This document shows positions 24,286-38,030 of a stretch of 64,000 nucleotides of DNA, piece by piece. Every line of letters begins with the position of its first letter. The stretch's first letter is position 1. The translations under genes were made by a program, and so were the position numbers. The stretch spans positions 1,518,945-1,582,944 of the forward strand of contig QAOA01000289.1 of the NCBI GenBank assembly GCA_003255065.1, given 5' to 3'. This DNA is from Cercis canadensis (Eukaryota; Streptophyta; Magnoliopsida; Fabales; Fabaceae). The notes under the pieces are model-generated. The model was given only the letters and a program-made list of their open reading frames with translations. It was not told where the DNA came from and made no database searches.

Positions 24286-27200
24286 TCACAATATTCTGCT
24301 CACTTCGATCATGGAAGCTTTCTCCTGTAAAAGAAAGAAACAAATGTGTTTAATACTGTTTTTGCAGAAGCAAAGCATCCTTGGTTTCCAATATTGTTGT
24401 ATCCTAGAACCAAGTATGCTTAAGCTAATAGCAAATAGAAGTGATAATACCCGTCAAGTACACAGTTCATATTAACATCCTGCTTAACCCTTCTAGAACG
24501 GAATGAATCAAATAGAAAGAGCCAAGGACATAAATTTCAAGCTTAAATATGCTTTCACTCAAAGATGAAGAATGCCCATTGCAGAAGTAATTGCATAAAC
24601 TAGTGGCTTTTAACAAATAATTTCATAGATAAAGAACATAGCAAGATCATAAAAGATCATTTCATTGCATGCATTATTATCATTTATGCATATATGGGTT
24701 AAATAATTAGGCTTCAGACTGAAAAAAAAAAAGAAGCAAAAACCTCAGGAGTTTAACCAAATTTCTAGTAGAAACAAAATTCCTCGGGTTTATTTGTTCT
24801 AGCTTTTGAATGGATGGTAATGGAGTTCCACCCTTTTTATTGTACATGATCTGATTTGACAAAGGCCTCATTGAAGTGTAAAATCCTCAGGCCTAGAGAC
24901 AATTTTCACCAAAACATCTTCAATTGATTTTCAGTAAGAACCAATAACCAAACAAAGTGCAGCTTCAATGCATCAGTTAAGTTGATTGCCCATGTTGGTA
25001 ATTGGATGCGAAGAAAGATTTACATCTTCAGGTCATGTAATATTTGGTGGAACATACCTATACTGACAGAGGACAAAATTTATATCTAGTTTCTACCATA
25101 TCCCTCACACACACACACACACTGACCTCATTGTGTGTGCTACTCTCTGAGGGGAACCAGTGCATGAGAATGCCCAGATTCATGACAGCAGGTGTCAATT
25201 TAAACAAAAGCGGGGTTGTAACCTGTAAAACACCAGGTATCAGGTTAAATATTTCAAGGGAGGGGCAAATTCTGGATAAATGCCTTGATGAAACTTACCA
25301 GGCTGAAAGCTGTTGTCCCAAGAAGAAGAAGATACATTTTCCCCTGTAATGTGTTCAGTGATCAGCCAAAAAGAAAGAAAGAAAACATAATCTCTTAATT
25401 GGGGGGGGGGGGGGGGNGGGGGGGAATCACTGAAGATAAATTGATAAAACACTTATCATTGAAAGTTCATATTGTTTGAGATGCTGTATGCTCATAGAAA
25501 AATGGAATGACTTATGTTAGTGATTGGCTTTCACTTATTTTTGTTTGCCAATAATTAAAATAAAACCCGAAGGATCTTTTGTTTTGGAGTCTTGGACTAT
25601 CAAGGTATGCCGTCATCACTTTTCAGATTGAAGTATCCAGTACTAAACACTTATCATCATCTGAATCTCTGCCTCCTCTTCTCAGCTATCTTTCACCTCT
25701 TTTGAGGGTTGCATTTTTGGTGGACTACATTTTATTCACTTTTCCAGGCCAACAGAGTTTATTTTGGTTTGCAGCCGTTGAAGGCTCTAGCAGTGAAATG
25801 ACAAAACCCTCTTTCTGAATTTTCTCTCTAAATTATGATTCAGTTAATGAACAGAAAACAACCATCTGAACACACAAACACTCTCTCTCTCTCTCTCTCC
25901 ATTTCCTCGTTTGGTGGTTGCATTTTGGGTTTTAGGTGCAGCAGTCAAGGATGTTTTTCTCAGACTAGAAAATGATCCCTCAAGAAGTTGGAAGTAAGTA
26001 CATGTCCCGAAAAGCAGTAGTTAATAGCAGAGCTTAATCCTACACTCTTGCCCATCTTCTTGCTCCAGTCATCAGCCAAGTCATTTGTGAGGAACTATCC
26101 TTTAATGATTTGCCACCTTGTCAAAATGACAGATCATGTTGCAGTAATGGTTGCATCAGTTGTCAGATGAGATTGACGTGTCCATCCTTTTTACTCAACA
26201 TATTGGCAAAACAGATAAAAAAAAATGCGTGCAGCAAAACTTCCATGATCTTATGTGATACTACCAAGCATGCACATAACATTACACCTTTTAGGAGTTA
26301 TTAGATTAAAATTTCCATCAGATTATAAGAATACAGAAACCAATGAAAATCACAGAAAATAAGCACAGAATTTGTAATGTGAAACAGTAGAGAGAGAAGA
26401 AACCTCAACAAGATGAAGATTTGAAGCACGACTTAGGAGAACAAAAGCAAATTCTCCAATCTGAGCAAGCGAGATACCAACCTGTGTTGCCATGAAAACC
26501 AGCAGCGAGTGTTCAGCATATGGAAGTATGTCAGCTAACCAATACATAATCCGAGAAGTTGAGCATATTAACTTACAAGAAATGATGTCCTAATGCTATA
26601 CCCAAAGGCCTTTGTAACAATAGCAACAACTGCAGTCTTAACAACTATAACCAGGATAACAGATGCCAGCAAGATATCTACATGGTTCCAAAGGAAGTGT
26701 ACATGTATAAGCATTCCAATACTTGAGAGGAAGAGCGCTGCAAATAGGTTTCGAATTGGTTCCACCTACAATGCATAAATAAATGCATCTTGTTAGATAT
26801 AACTCTTCTATCATTCTTATGACAACTTAAACATATTTCATAAACAAAAGCAGTAAAAATCAAGCTATATATGCATGGCCAAAAAAAAACCTATACATGT
26901 TTAATATGAATATAAGGAAATTTTGTAGTTTTTATTTAAAGTTAAGTGATCTACTTAAAATATTTTAATCTTTTAGGAAAAAATTTGGCTAGATCTTTTG
27001 GGGGAGGTTGCTATAATATTTTAGCAATGAGTCCTTTCCAAAAGGAAAAGAAAAATGTTTCACAAACAATGGAGAGAAACATGGATATGAGACATGATAC
27101 AAGACTGTAATACATAAAAATGAAAATAAATTAAACATGATAAAGCGGTTTTCAAGCTGTGCTCAACACTGTTCTGAGATCTGAAGTTATTTTCAAATTC

Positions 27201-30200
27201 TTTTCCTTTGCCTGTTCTGCATTCTGATCTTTTGGGAGTAGCATTTACTTCAATTTAGAAATTGCTAGAATCAGAAAGGTAGATCGTCTTAACACTAGAA
27301 AAGGTTTACCCATAACATCAGTAAACATTTCAGACAGCAGAATTTGAATTTCAACAGAAAGCTTTCTTTCAGTGCCTGTGCCCCAAAAGAGGACTAGTTT
27401 CAAGAGTATGCACCTAGTTGCTGCGAGAAAAGCATGCCCCTAGTGGTTCTAAGAATAAATTGATGAAAGGATATTAAGTATGAAAATAAATCTGACACAA
27501 GTGCAAGAACAAAGCTAGTATGGCTGGCAAAAAAAAAAAGGCATTAACCATGAAGAGTACCTGGTCCAAAGTATGTTGAGCAAAGTCTGTAGTAGAAATC
27601 ATAACACCAGCCATAAATGAACCCAGCTCAAGACTAAGGCCGAGCTTATCACTGCACTGGAAGGATATTTCAAAAAATTAAAACTACATTGACTATTTCA
27701 TGGATATTAGGAGTTTGTCCGCAGAAAAATAACATGATGCTGCAGATCATGTTAACTTCAAATGTTTGTTTACTTTTCACACTACAGTAATTATTAAGGC
27801 TACAAGCCCATATAGCATTTAGAATCTTAAATTCAGATCAAGGGAAAAAGTAAAACATGTACAAATTCGTTCACTGCTTGAACTTCACATTCCTAATATG
27901 AGGAGAAACATGTTTACCTGTTCTCGCTGTCTAGAATGTTTTCTTTCAAAATTTGGGTTTTTGGTGTAAAAGAAAACAAACTATGAGGCTTATCATACAG
28001 GACTGGAGGAGTGAACACTGTATAGAGAGAAACAGATAAGTGGAGGAAAAAAAAAGGCGGAGAGCAAGACTAGTGTCAAGTATTATTGGAATTAGTTATT
28101 TGTCCAAAACTGCAATTCTAAGTCAACACACATAAACACAATGCTGATCAACCTAATTACAAAAAGATCTAGTTAAACATACAAGCTACAAGACTAAAAG
28201 ATCGTTGAATGATGAGCAGTCACTAGCAGCAGTTAGAATGTGCTTTTCTTACCCATGCTGATAGTAAGCAGAAAGCCACAGCAGCAAGCTGATAAAGTTC
28301 ATTTGTCTGGAGTGCAAAAAGGGGGGGAAAATTAGCTCAGTAAAAGCAAGTAGTGCTCAGTTGATGATAGTGAAACAAATGTTTTAACCTCACCTGAGAT
28401 GAGAGCTGCATCATCAGCTTTAGAAAGCGGGGAACAAACGACCAAGACAATATAGATGTAGCAGTGAGATACAAGGACAATACCAGCAGCCTGAAGTTGA
28501 CAACAATTAGATTCTATCTCAATGTCAATATTTGTTTATTTAGGTTCAGCATACACAAAAATAGAAACTTGCACAAAGTATATAGTAACATTATGAGCTT
28601 TGATTGGCTTAAACAACAAAACAAAGGGCAAAATGTCCGGATCATTAAGCACAAAGGAGTTTCATGAATGACACAAGAAAATCAAAGAAAATAGTGCACA
28701 CGAGACAGACTTACAGCTTTCCCATTGAAATCATTCCTTGTAAAAGACCACTGTTACCGCCCAAAACTGGGAGCAAAGCAAATAGTAAACCCACTGCACA
28801 ATCCTGGTGCAACAAATGGTAAAGGAAAGAATGATATGCATAAAAAATCAAGCTTTAGAGCTCATTATTTATGGAAAGCTAATAAGTTTACCATTTAAGC
28901 ACACACAACTGGGAATACCTGAAAAATAAGAGTCCCAATTGTAACTTGACCATGCAGAGCGTTATTACTATTCCGCTCCACCAAAAACTTTACCACCTGG
29001 TAAGAAGTGAAAGAAAAGGATGAATCATGCTCAGAATCTATTAAGCACCAATGATAAGAATAACAATATTTATGAGTGTCAGAAGATGGTGTATAAATAT
29101 ACCACTGCTGTTGATGACATAGACAGAAAGGAACCAACAAATACACCCTCAGACAATTTGGCTCCAAATAACTGCAAAGCAAGTGGACATACAAGTTTAG
29201 CATCCATTTCAAAACAATCATACCTTGACTATCAAAGACCAAATTAGACAGAGTCAATCACATACCATGGAAAGAATGCCACATAAGAACATAAATATTA
29301 CAATTTGAAGCAGCCCACCTAGAACAGCAACTGGCCCCACTGCTTTTAACTGCATGAATAAAAATGTTAAAAACAGGTTCTCTTCAGAAAATGAAAAAAG
29401 AAGAGAATTCTATAAATTTCAGATGCAAAGCAAAGAGAAAAAAGACAAGGATAACATATATGTTCATACAACCTGAAAATCGTATATTTAAAAAATTAAA
29501 CAAGAACCAAGTTTATAACATGGGAATATGTCAAAGAAGTTTCTGCAAGACATGGATAGCAAACCTTTGCCAAAGAAAACTCCAGCCCTAAAGCAAAGAG
29601 AAGAAAGACAACCCCAAACTGTGCAACAGTCTCAACCTATATATGACAAAGAAGGTCATCAAATGCAAGATAACTGAATGAGAACATAAAGATTAAAGAT
29701 TAAAACAAACTATAGCGGTACATTTTTTTTCTGTGTATATAAAAATTAACCATTGTTATTGCATAGAACATCCTTGCATTTACATGCTAGAATGCTGAGA
29801 TGAATCTAGACTAGATTGGAAAAAATTTCAACAGAAATATTTTGAAAAACCATATTCTTTCCATGATTCTTTCTGAGATGGCGAAGGTAGTTGTGTGTGT
29901 ACTATCAAGAGCCTCTTCCATAAGCTACATTACCAATTATTAGGTCCTATTAATATGTTGTTAGCAGCTGAAAGTTTCTAGGTCAGTTTATATTCAACCC
30001 TAGGGGTACTTAAGTAGTTTATATTATTCATTTGTGTAGTCCCTAGCTAAGGTCTAACTTTTATGTTGTTTAAATTTGGTTTTAATGCCTAGTTCTAATT
30101 TATGGCTTAGTATTAGGAGTCTCGATTCTTATAGGATGAAAACTAGAGTCCATGTCTTTTTATAAAACTCTAGCTATATGGATGTAATGCTTCTTTCAAA

Positions 30201-33200
30201 TTTTAGTGATAAGTATTATGAATAATTTCAGTAGGTACAAAGATTTATTTCTTTGGAGCATGTGATGCAAATCTTCCCTAAGAATGCCTAAAGAACCCCA
30301 CCTGAGAAGCATAGGGTAATTCTTTCTGCCTGAACCTTAGTACCATTTAAATCACCAAAGTGTTTTGTAGGTTTTGTTCACAGCACCCAACAGCCACCAA
30401 TGTAGCCCTTAATCATCCTATCATTTGCAAACCATCACATGCCCACTTACTTCAATAAACCTTTGTTAGAATATTGATTGACTGTGAATATTGTAGTTAT
30501 TATAGCTTACAGCTAGGCTTGTAACTAGGATGTGATTAGGCCTGTATTTATTGTACAATTAATATAAATAATACTTGTGAGAAGCTAGTCTCACACACTT
30601 CCATCATTTCTCACATGGTATCAAAGCAATTTTAGTGAGAAAAATTTCTCCCTTCCCGCTGTGCATTTTTCTAGCGGTGAATATTATCTCCCCTGCTGTG
30701 TTTTCACTCCAGCAATGTTCTTATCACTAGGGTTTAGTGGCTGTGCCTCTTTCTAGCCACCCTAGGATTCGAGTTTTCAAAATCCACCTCCATAGTCAAA
30801 GTCAGAAGCCTCCTATCGGCCCATGGGTTATACTACCTCACCACATCATCACCTCCTGTGACTTGTACTGTTGTTGATTCACTTGAACTTCTCCACCATT
30901 GTTTGGGACATCCCAGTTTACAGAAACTCCAAAAGATGGTGCCTAGCCTTTCTCGTATCTCTACTTTAGAATGTGAGTCTTGTCAAGTAAGAAAACATAC
31001 TCGTAGTTCGTTTCCTAGTCGTGTCAAGAAACAAGTTGAGTGTCCATTTTCGTTAGTTCATTCTGATGTATAGGGTCCTAGTCGAGTCGAGTCAACTCAA
31101 CTTTGAGCTTTTAGTATTTTGTAACCTTTGTCAATAATTTTTCTCGATGTAATTGGTTATTTCTAATGAAAAATCGTTCTGAACTACTCTCTATTTTTCA
31201 AACCTTTTGCTCAGAGATTAAAACTCAGTTTGGTATCACAATTCGCACCTTGAGGAGTGATAATGCTCCTTTCAGTCTTTTATGAATTCTCAGGGTATTC
31301 TCCACCAATCCTTTTATGCTCATACCCCTCAACAAAATGGGGTGGCTGAGCAGAAAAACAGATATCTAATTGAGACTGCGCGTAGTCTCCTCCTTCATAA
31401 CAATCTTCCGCTACGATTTTGGAGAGACGCAGTTATCACCTCTTGTTATTTGATTAATCGGATGCCATCCTCAGTATTACAAAATCAGGTGCATCATTCT
31501 CTTTTATTTCTCAACCAGCCACTCTACTATCTTCCTCTTCGTGTCTTTAGTTGCACATGTTTTGTTTATGATCTCACTCTAGGTAAAGATAAATTACAAG
31601 CCAAATCTCTCAAATGTGTCTTTTGGGTTATTCCTACTTGCAAAAGGGTTATGGTTGTTTCTCTCCTGCACTCAAACGTTATATAGTCTCCCATGATGTT
31701 ACTTTCTTTGAGACAACCCCATTCTTCTCCTCTTCAAGACATTCTAATGTTCCAGAACATTCTACTGTTGCTAATCTTCTTCCTATTTCTTTCACTAGTC
31801 CCGTTCCACAAGCTATTTCCTCTGTTGACTCAGCCCCTCCTTTCCTCACCTACCATTGCCAACCTCGACCCGAACCTGTTGAGAGCCCCGTCACTGAGAA
31901 CCATGCCACAAAGAGCCCTGCCACTACAAACAACCTTGCCACTAATGACAGTCTTGCCACTAACCCAGTGGACTTACCTCTTGCTCCGGTTGCTTCTCCA
32001 GTTCCGGTTTTTGACATGGATCTTTCCATTGTTGACCGCAAAGGTATTCGTTCTACTCGCAACCTTCACCCTATGTACAATTTTGTGTGCTATCACCATT
32101 TGTCTCCACCATATTCTGCCTTTGTATCGTCTTTGTCTTCTGTTCCGATTCCTAAAAATACAGGTGAAGCTTTTTCTGACCCAGGGTAGCGTAAGGCAAT
32201 GATTGATGAAATGACTACCTTAGACTCCAATAACACTTGGGATTTGGTTCCTCTCCCATGTGATAAATCTACAGTTGGTTGTCATTGGGTTTATACGGTC
32301 AAAGTTGGCCCTGATGGCCAAATAGATCGTCTGAAGGCTTGACTGGTTGCAAAGGGATATACCCAGATCTATGGCCTTGACGATGGCGACACTTTTTCTC
32401 CTGTTGCCAAGATGGCCTTTGTTCACCTTTTTCTCTCTATGGCAGCCATTCACCGCTGGCCCATTTATCTGCTCGATATTAGAATCGCCTTTCTACATGG
32501 CGAGTTACAGGAGGAAGTCTATATGGAGCAACCATCTAGGTTTGTTGCTCAGGGGGAGTCTAGATTGGTATGTCGACTTTGTCGATCTCTCTATGGACTT
32601 AAACAATCTCCATGGGCTTGGTTTGGGAGATTTAGTGCAGTTGTCCGAGTGTTTGGTATAATTCGGAGCGAGGTCGATCATTCAGTTTTTTACTGTCATT
32701 CATCCCTTAACCGATGCATTTACTTGCTTGTCTATATATATGACATTGTGATTACAGGGAATGACCAAGATGGCATACAAAAGCTCAAACAACATCTATT
32801 CCAGCACTTTCAGACAAAGGATTTGGGCAAACTCAAGTATTTTCTAGGAATAGAAGTTGCTCAATCACAAAAGGGTATTGTAATCTCATAACGGAAATAT
32901 GCCTTGGACATTTTGAGAGAAACAAGCATGTCAAATTACAAACCTGTGGATACTCCAATGGATCCAAATGTCAAGCTTCTACCCGATCAGGGGGAGCCCT
33001 CATCATATCTTAGCAGATACCAGAGACTTGTTGGAAAACTCAACTATCTCACAGTGACACGGCCTAATATTGCCTTTTCGATGAGTGTAGTTAGTCAGTT
33101 TTTGAGTTCTCCATGTGATAGTAATTGAGATGCAGTGATTCGTATTTTAAAATACATCAAGAAGGCACCGGGTAAAGGTCTCTTGTATGAAGGTAGAGGA

Positions 33201-36200
33201 CACACTCAGGTAGTTGGCTATTCAAATGTTGATTAGGCAGGATGTCCATATGATAGACGCTCAACTACCAGATATTGTGTATTTGTTGGAAGCAATCTAG
33301 TGTCATGGAAGAGCAAGAAACAGTCTATTGTTGCTCGGTCCACTGCTAAGGCAGAATACCGAGTCATGGCTAAAGCAACTTGTGAGCTCATATGGCTGAA
33401 ACAGTTACTCCATGAGTTAAAATTTGTGAAGGTTCAGCAAATGAGATTAATATATGATAACCAAGCAGCTCTCCACATTGCCTCTAATCTAGTTTTCCAT
33501 GAAAGGACCAACATATAGAGATTGACTATCATTTTATTAGAGAGAAGATACTTTCAGGGGATATCGCTACTGGTTTTGTTAGATCAAACGATCAGTTAGC
33601 AGATATATTTACTAAGTCTCTCGGAGGCCCTTGGGTTAACTACATTTGTAACAAGCTTGGAACATATGATATATACATTCCAACTTAAGGGGGAGTGTTA
33701 GAATATTCTTAGAATATTAAAATATTGATTGACTGTGAATATTGTAATTATTATAGCTTACATCTAGGTTTGTAACTAGGATGTGATTAGGCCCATGAAT
33801 AGGCCTGTATTTATTGTACAGTTAATATAAATAATACCTGTGAGAAGCTAGTCTCACACACTTCCACCATTTCTTACAACTTAAAACCCTAGCCTANTTA
33901 CTCCATGAGTTAAAATTTATGAAGGTTCAGCAAATGAGATTAATATATGATAACCAAGCAGCTCTCCACATTGCCTCTAATCTAGTTTTCCATGAAAAGA
34001 CCAACATATAGAGATTGATTGTCATTTTATTAGAGAGAAGATACTTTCAGGGGATATTGCTACTGGTTTTGTTAGATCAAACGATCAGTTAGCAGATATA
34101 TTTACTAAGTCTCTCGGAGGCCCTCGGGTTAACTACATTTGTAACAAGCTTGGAACATACGATATATACATTCCAACTTAAGGGGGAGTGTTAGAATATT
34201 CTTAGAATATTAGAATATTGATTGACTATGAATATTGTAATTATTATAGCTTACATCTAGGTTTGTAACTAGGATGTGATTAGGCCCATGAATAGGCCTG
34301 TATTTATTGTACAGTTAATATAAATAATACCTGTGAGAAGCTAGTCTCACACACTTCCACCATTTCTTACAACTTAAAACCCTAGCCTAGCTCTATAAAT
34401 ATTAATATCTGTGCTGACCTATGTCAGATTGTCAGTTTTGGAATCAGTCACAGAGCTCCCACACATCTGTCCTACATCACTCCCAGTGTCCTCCCTAGTT
34501 TTATTTAATTAATTGTCAATACCCCAAGTGAGGTGGCAGAGAAAAAGTTAACTCTTTATAAAGAAATATAAGATAATGGATGAAGAACCATTCAAGACCA
34601 GTGGAATCTTAAGGTGATTACTGTTATAAATTATACACATCAATAAGAACCTAGATTCAAGAAACTCAGAAGATATTGGCTCATAAAAATGCACTCCCCT
34701 CAAAATTAGCAACACTGAGGCCACAACTTTTTAAGGACAAAAGAGAGATCAGACTAGGCACTTAAATAAAATTGATCACAGCTATATTGCTTCTGTGAAA
34801 ATTGATCTTAAGCTCCTTAGACAACATACCTGCACCATTTCACTAATGAATTTCAAACCCCCTGGTCCGATAAGGGAGCCTGCAAGAAGATAGCCCACAA
34901 TAACCTGCAATATGTATAAAAAATTAGATGAACTGGACCCCAGTGCTTCCATCACTTAGATTTCTTTTTCTGTAATGCGGTAAAATAAATCACGTAATAC
35001 TAATAAACAGCAAGTAACAAGTTAAGTTTAACTGTTGAATGCAAGATGCCAAATATCACAATGAGTAAGAATAACAGATACAGACCGGTTGCCCTAAACA
35101 GGAAAAGAAAATTCCACCAATGGCTGCAGAAACTATGACAACCACCAAATCTGATATTAGCCTGCATGAATATGCAAGAATAAATTAAAAGATTGAATCT
35201 CAAAGCAACAACAAAAAAAAATAAAATTTAGAGAACTACAAGATTTAGTGACACTAGAATTTAATATATATCATGTATCATAATTCAGCAATATAAAACA
35301 AATCCTTAATCCAGAGATACCTAGCCTCTCCATTTTAGGGAGTACAATGTTTGAAAGCATTTTACAAGATCCCCATAGGACAAGTAGAGCATTTTTGGAA
35401 CCCATTCTATTTCCAAAAGAAATAGAAAAGAGACAAGGAAATAAAGTGTTCAGTTGGTAATTTTCATAATTATCATTACCAAAAGTTCTCTACAATAAAC
35501 ACTAACACAGCATTAGAATGTAACTTTCCACAATCCCACAATACAGATCCATCTACAACCAAAACTATCCCAGAAACACAGCACTTTGTTCAAGTTTATC
35601 CAAATTCTGAGAAAAATTTATTATCCTTCAACGAGTCAACCAAGCAGATTATAGACATAGAGGATTTCTTAACAGGTAATTACAAGAATAAAGAAAAGTC
35701 ATAACAGATATCAACCTTAAATCCACTTGAAGTATTGGATATTTGGATTTCTTGTTTGACATCACGAACACGTTGTCCTGCCATGCAGTAGGATAAACAA
35801 GGAAGTAGGATGAAAATTAAATATTCAACAGCAAAATGAAGAACAATCCCAGAGGTTTTGCATCACTTTTCAGCACACCTTTTTGTCAATCAAGGTTGTC
35901 ACATCATCCGAATCTTCATTCTCCAGAGAGAACACATCTTGAAGCTGAAATGGTCTTGTGCCACTGAGGAGGAAATAATCATTCAGGAAAAAGAAAAAAG
36001 TTATTTGGTAATTGAAGAAAATTACATCTAATCACCCTATAGATTGTAAATGAGCAATTATATCAGCAATCTTTCCATACTTTCCCTCATGTGTATCATT
36101 TCTCTTGGGTTTATCATGAGTAATTTTAGCTACAGTCTCCAGTACTGCCTGCAAAATAATACCAGAAGGTGTGTCTAGAACTCATCTATACATAAACAAA

Positions 36201-38030
36201 AATTGAGGAAATAATACTTACTAGCCTAGCAGCTAAAGTGTATATATATATATATATATATAATGGTGAATAGAAGTAGTTTGATCAACATTAAAATGAC
36301 TCATGACACCAAAAAGAAACACAAAATTGCTCAATCATCAACATCTGAGTTTTGTTAACATCTTATACATCATATGATAAAAAATTAGAATGAAAAGAAG
36401 CTCATGTTTTCTCACCATAGACAAAAAATGCAATATGTAGTCATGTCTAAAATTTAATCCAAGTGATTAAAGATTTGAGAAGCACTGTACAAGTGTACAA
36501 AAAAACCATATCCCTGTCATAGACTCATTTCTCATTCCATTTATAATTGTTGACCAGCATATAGCAATCCAAGCATTATTTATACATGATTAAAACTGAA
36601 TTCTTCTTTTTTAGCTAAAAGAATGCATGGCAGGAAAAGATTTGTGAAAACGATGCAAATAAAATAACAGTATAACATGTACCTGTTGATCAGCCACGCT
36701 GCTATTGAAGCTGCTCTTATCAGATCCTGGTAAAGGCAGAAAAGCATAATCAAAATACCAACTACACTGCTTTAGACAAACCAATGAGCTACATGATTCA
36801 TGTTTTGCACTATGACAACTGAAGCTTGTACGACTTGAAGGAAGGAGAAATAACTACCTTATATTTGAAATTGAACACATGCATGTTTTATGTCATTGAT
36901 ACTGTCTGAAAAATAAATTACAAAAAACCACAGGAGTACAAGAAAGTAACATTGAGACCAATATTAACTAATTATACATGTAAACATTCAGTCCTAAATC
37001 ACAAAGTGCTATCAAGATAAAACAGCATAACAACTTGTTAGATTGAACCTAGGGGGCAGACCAAGCTTTTTTTTTTTTTTGAAAAAAAAAGGTTAGTCTT
37101 CAATTAGTCTGCCACAAATATCCATGTTGTTATGCTATTAGTACCTAATGCACAGAAAAGCTTAAATTTTAGCCTCTTTACCCTACCAAATCCTCTAAAG
37201 CAAGAAGACCTACCAAATCTATAGGATATTAGCACCTAGCGTGCAACAAAGAGCTTAAATTTGGGACAACAGCGCACCCTGATCTCCAGTATGAAATGAA
37301 GGGCCACTGCATATTCGCATCTCTCCTGGTAACTTATCAAGTATGGGACTCCTTAAACCAGTTTTTTGTACGAAGCAACTAAATGCTATCTTCTAGTAGT
37401 TTCTCATATGCACCACATTTTCTTCCACGTAAACTGCACATCCCCTATATGCAAGGAAAATATTCTCAAAATTAAATGCATCTTTTGTTATTGCATACTC
37501 AATACCACAAGCAACGGATTGACTACATTAGAACTAGACATCTGCTCCTTCGGGGGTCAACAGTATTCCTTTCCATACAACCTAAATTTCACTCACCTAC
37601 CTTAAACTTTCCAGAAAAGCAAAAAGTATGAAGCACATAACATAAGAGCTGAAACTTCAACTCCCCCTCAACTATATTCTCGGAGACCAAGCATAAAAAC
37701 ATGAATACAGGGAAAATTGAGAAAACTTAGAGATAACGAAATCGAAAAACAGAACAAAATTGCAAACTTCGAAAGAAAAAAAAAATAGAAAAGAAAACCT
37801 TCAGGTTGATCATTCTCGGAAAACTCTTTCTCCAGTACACGATCGAACATTTTGGCCAAGCTACCGTCATCGGACACCGGCGCCGACGAGTTCAACATAC
37901 TCCCATAGAACCTCTCCCGGACTTCCTTCTCAGATCTGGCGGAAGCACAAATCTTGGCGCCAATCATGATCGCAAAAACACAGCACCAGAATCCAAACAT
38001 TCCCCATATCTTGGGGATGAGAATAGCCAT
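24286..38030 (-). CDS. KEA5: K+ efflux antiporter of the KEA4/5/6 group (CPA2 family)
   Basis: Cation/proton antiporter; KEA4-6 of Arabidopsis act in Golgi, TGN and prevacuolar membranes in K+ and pH balance. Twenty exons on the minus strand, GT/AG and in phase: 37799-38030, 36683-36726, 36081-36148, 35879-35963, 35716-35777, 35086-35161, 34830-34904, 29565-29636, 29266-29349, 29103-29171, 28919-28996, 28715-28803, 28394-28490, 28253-28306, 27561-27656, 26577-26765, 26404-26481, 25299-25343, 25127-25222, 24286-24324. This gives 575 residues (Arabidopsis paralogues about 570-585). A hydrophobic N-terminal segment is followed by a soluble part (SLAKMFDRVLEKEFSEND), then the exchanger domain with GVVFLLFALGLEFSLAK, SMSSTAVVVKFLVERN and GISLAQIGEFAFVLLSRASN. 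There is no C-terminal KTN domain, unlike KEA1-3. The end reads EKASMIEVSRIL. A second in-frame donor exists for exon 3. Intron 7 (29637-34829) carries a copia element. The symbol is chosen by position next to RAR1 and NEET. Confidence 0.95.
25401..25424. repeat. Poly(G) tract interrupted by N in KEA intron 17
   Basis: A run of G with an N at 25417 sits in the intron between the exons at 25299-25343 and 26404-26481. It is probably a join made through a homopolymer, so its true length is unknown. Confidence 0.7.
30464..33878 (+). mobile_element. Ty1/copia LTR retrotransposon, broken, in KEA intron 7
   Basis: Fossil copia element lying antisense to the host gene. The 5' LTR is 30464-30615 and the 3' LTR 33696-33878. 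Both begin TGTTAGAATATT and end CA, and they are clearly related. The primer-binding site TGGTATCAAAGC follows the 5' LTR at 30616, complementary to initiator Met-tRNA as in plant copia. A purine tract (AAGGGGGAG) precedes the 3' LTR. Parts recognised in copia order are the GAG-pre-integrase region (HHCLGHPSLQKLQKM), integrase (YAHTPQQNGVAEQKNR), reverse transcriptase (LVYIYDIVITGND, GKLKYFLGIEVAQSQ) and RNase H (SIVARSTAKAEYRVMA). It is shorter than a whole copia element and its frames are broken in several places. LTR similarity suggests an insertion a few million years old at most. No clear target duplication was seen. Confidence 0.92.
33898..34388 (+). repeat. Second copy of the copia 3' end, right of an N
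   Basis: This stretch repeats about 490 bases of the RNase H end, purine tract, 3' LTR and flank (33405-33896), with a handful of substitutions. The copies meet at the N at 33897 and the flanking host sequence (ACTTAAAACCCTAGCCTA) is also repeated. Because the non-element flank is duplicated too, this is better read as two overlapping allelic contig ends than as a solo LTR or second insertion. Confidence 0.85.
36236..36262. repeat. (TA)n microsatellite in KEA intron 2
   Basis: A run of about 12 TA units lies between KEA exons 2 and 3. It is a simple repeat with no other signal. Confidence 0.8.

Noticed and set aside
25107-25123. CA repeat and poly(G) tract as possible structural RNA or regulatory element
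   Set aside because: Simple intronic repeats in KEA; the poly(G) is interrupted by an N and is probably a join artefact.
33898-34388. Second copia insertion or solo LTR next to the first
   Set aside because: Host flank is duplicated as well and the copies meet at an N, so it is an assembly overlap.
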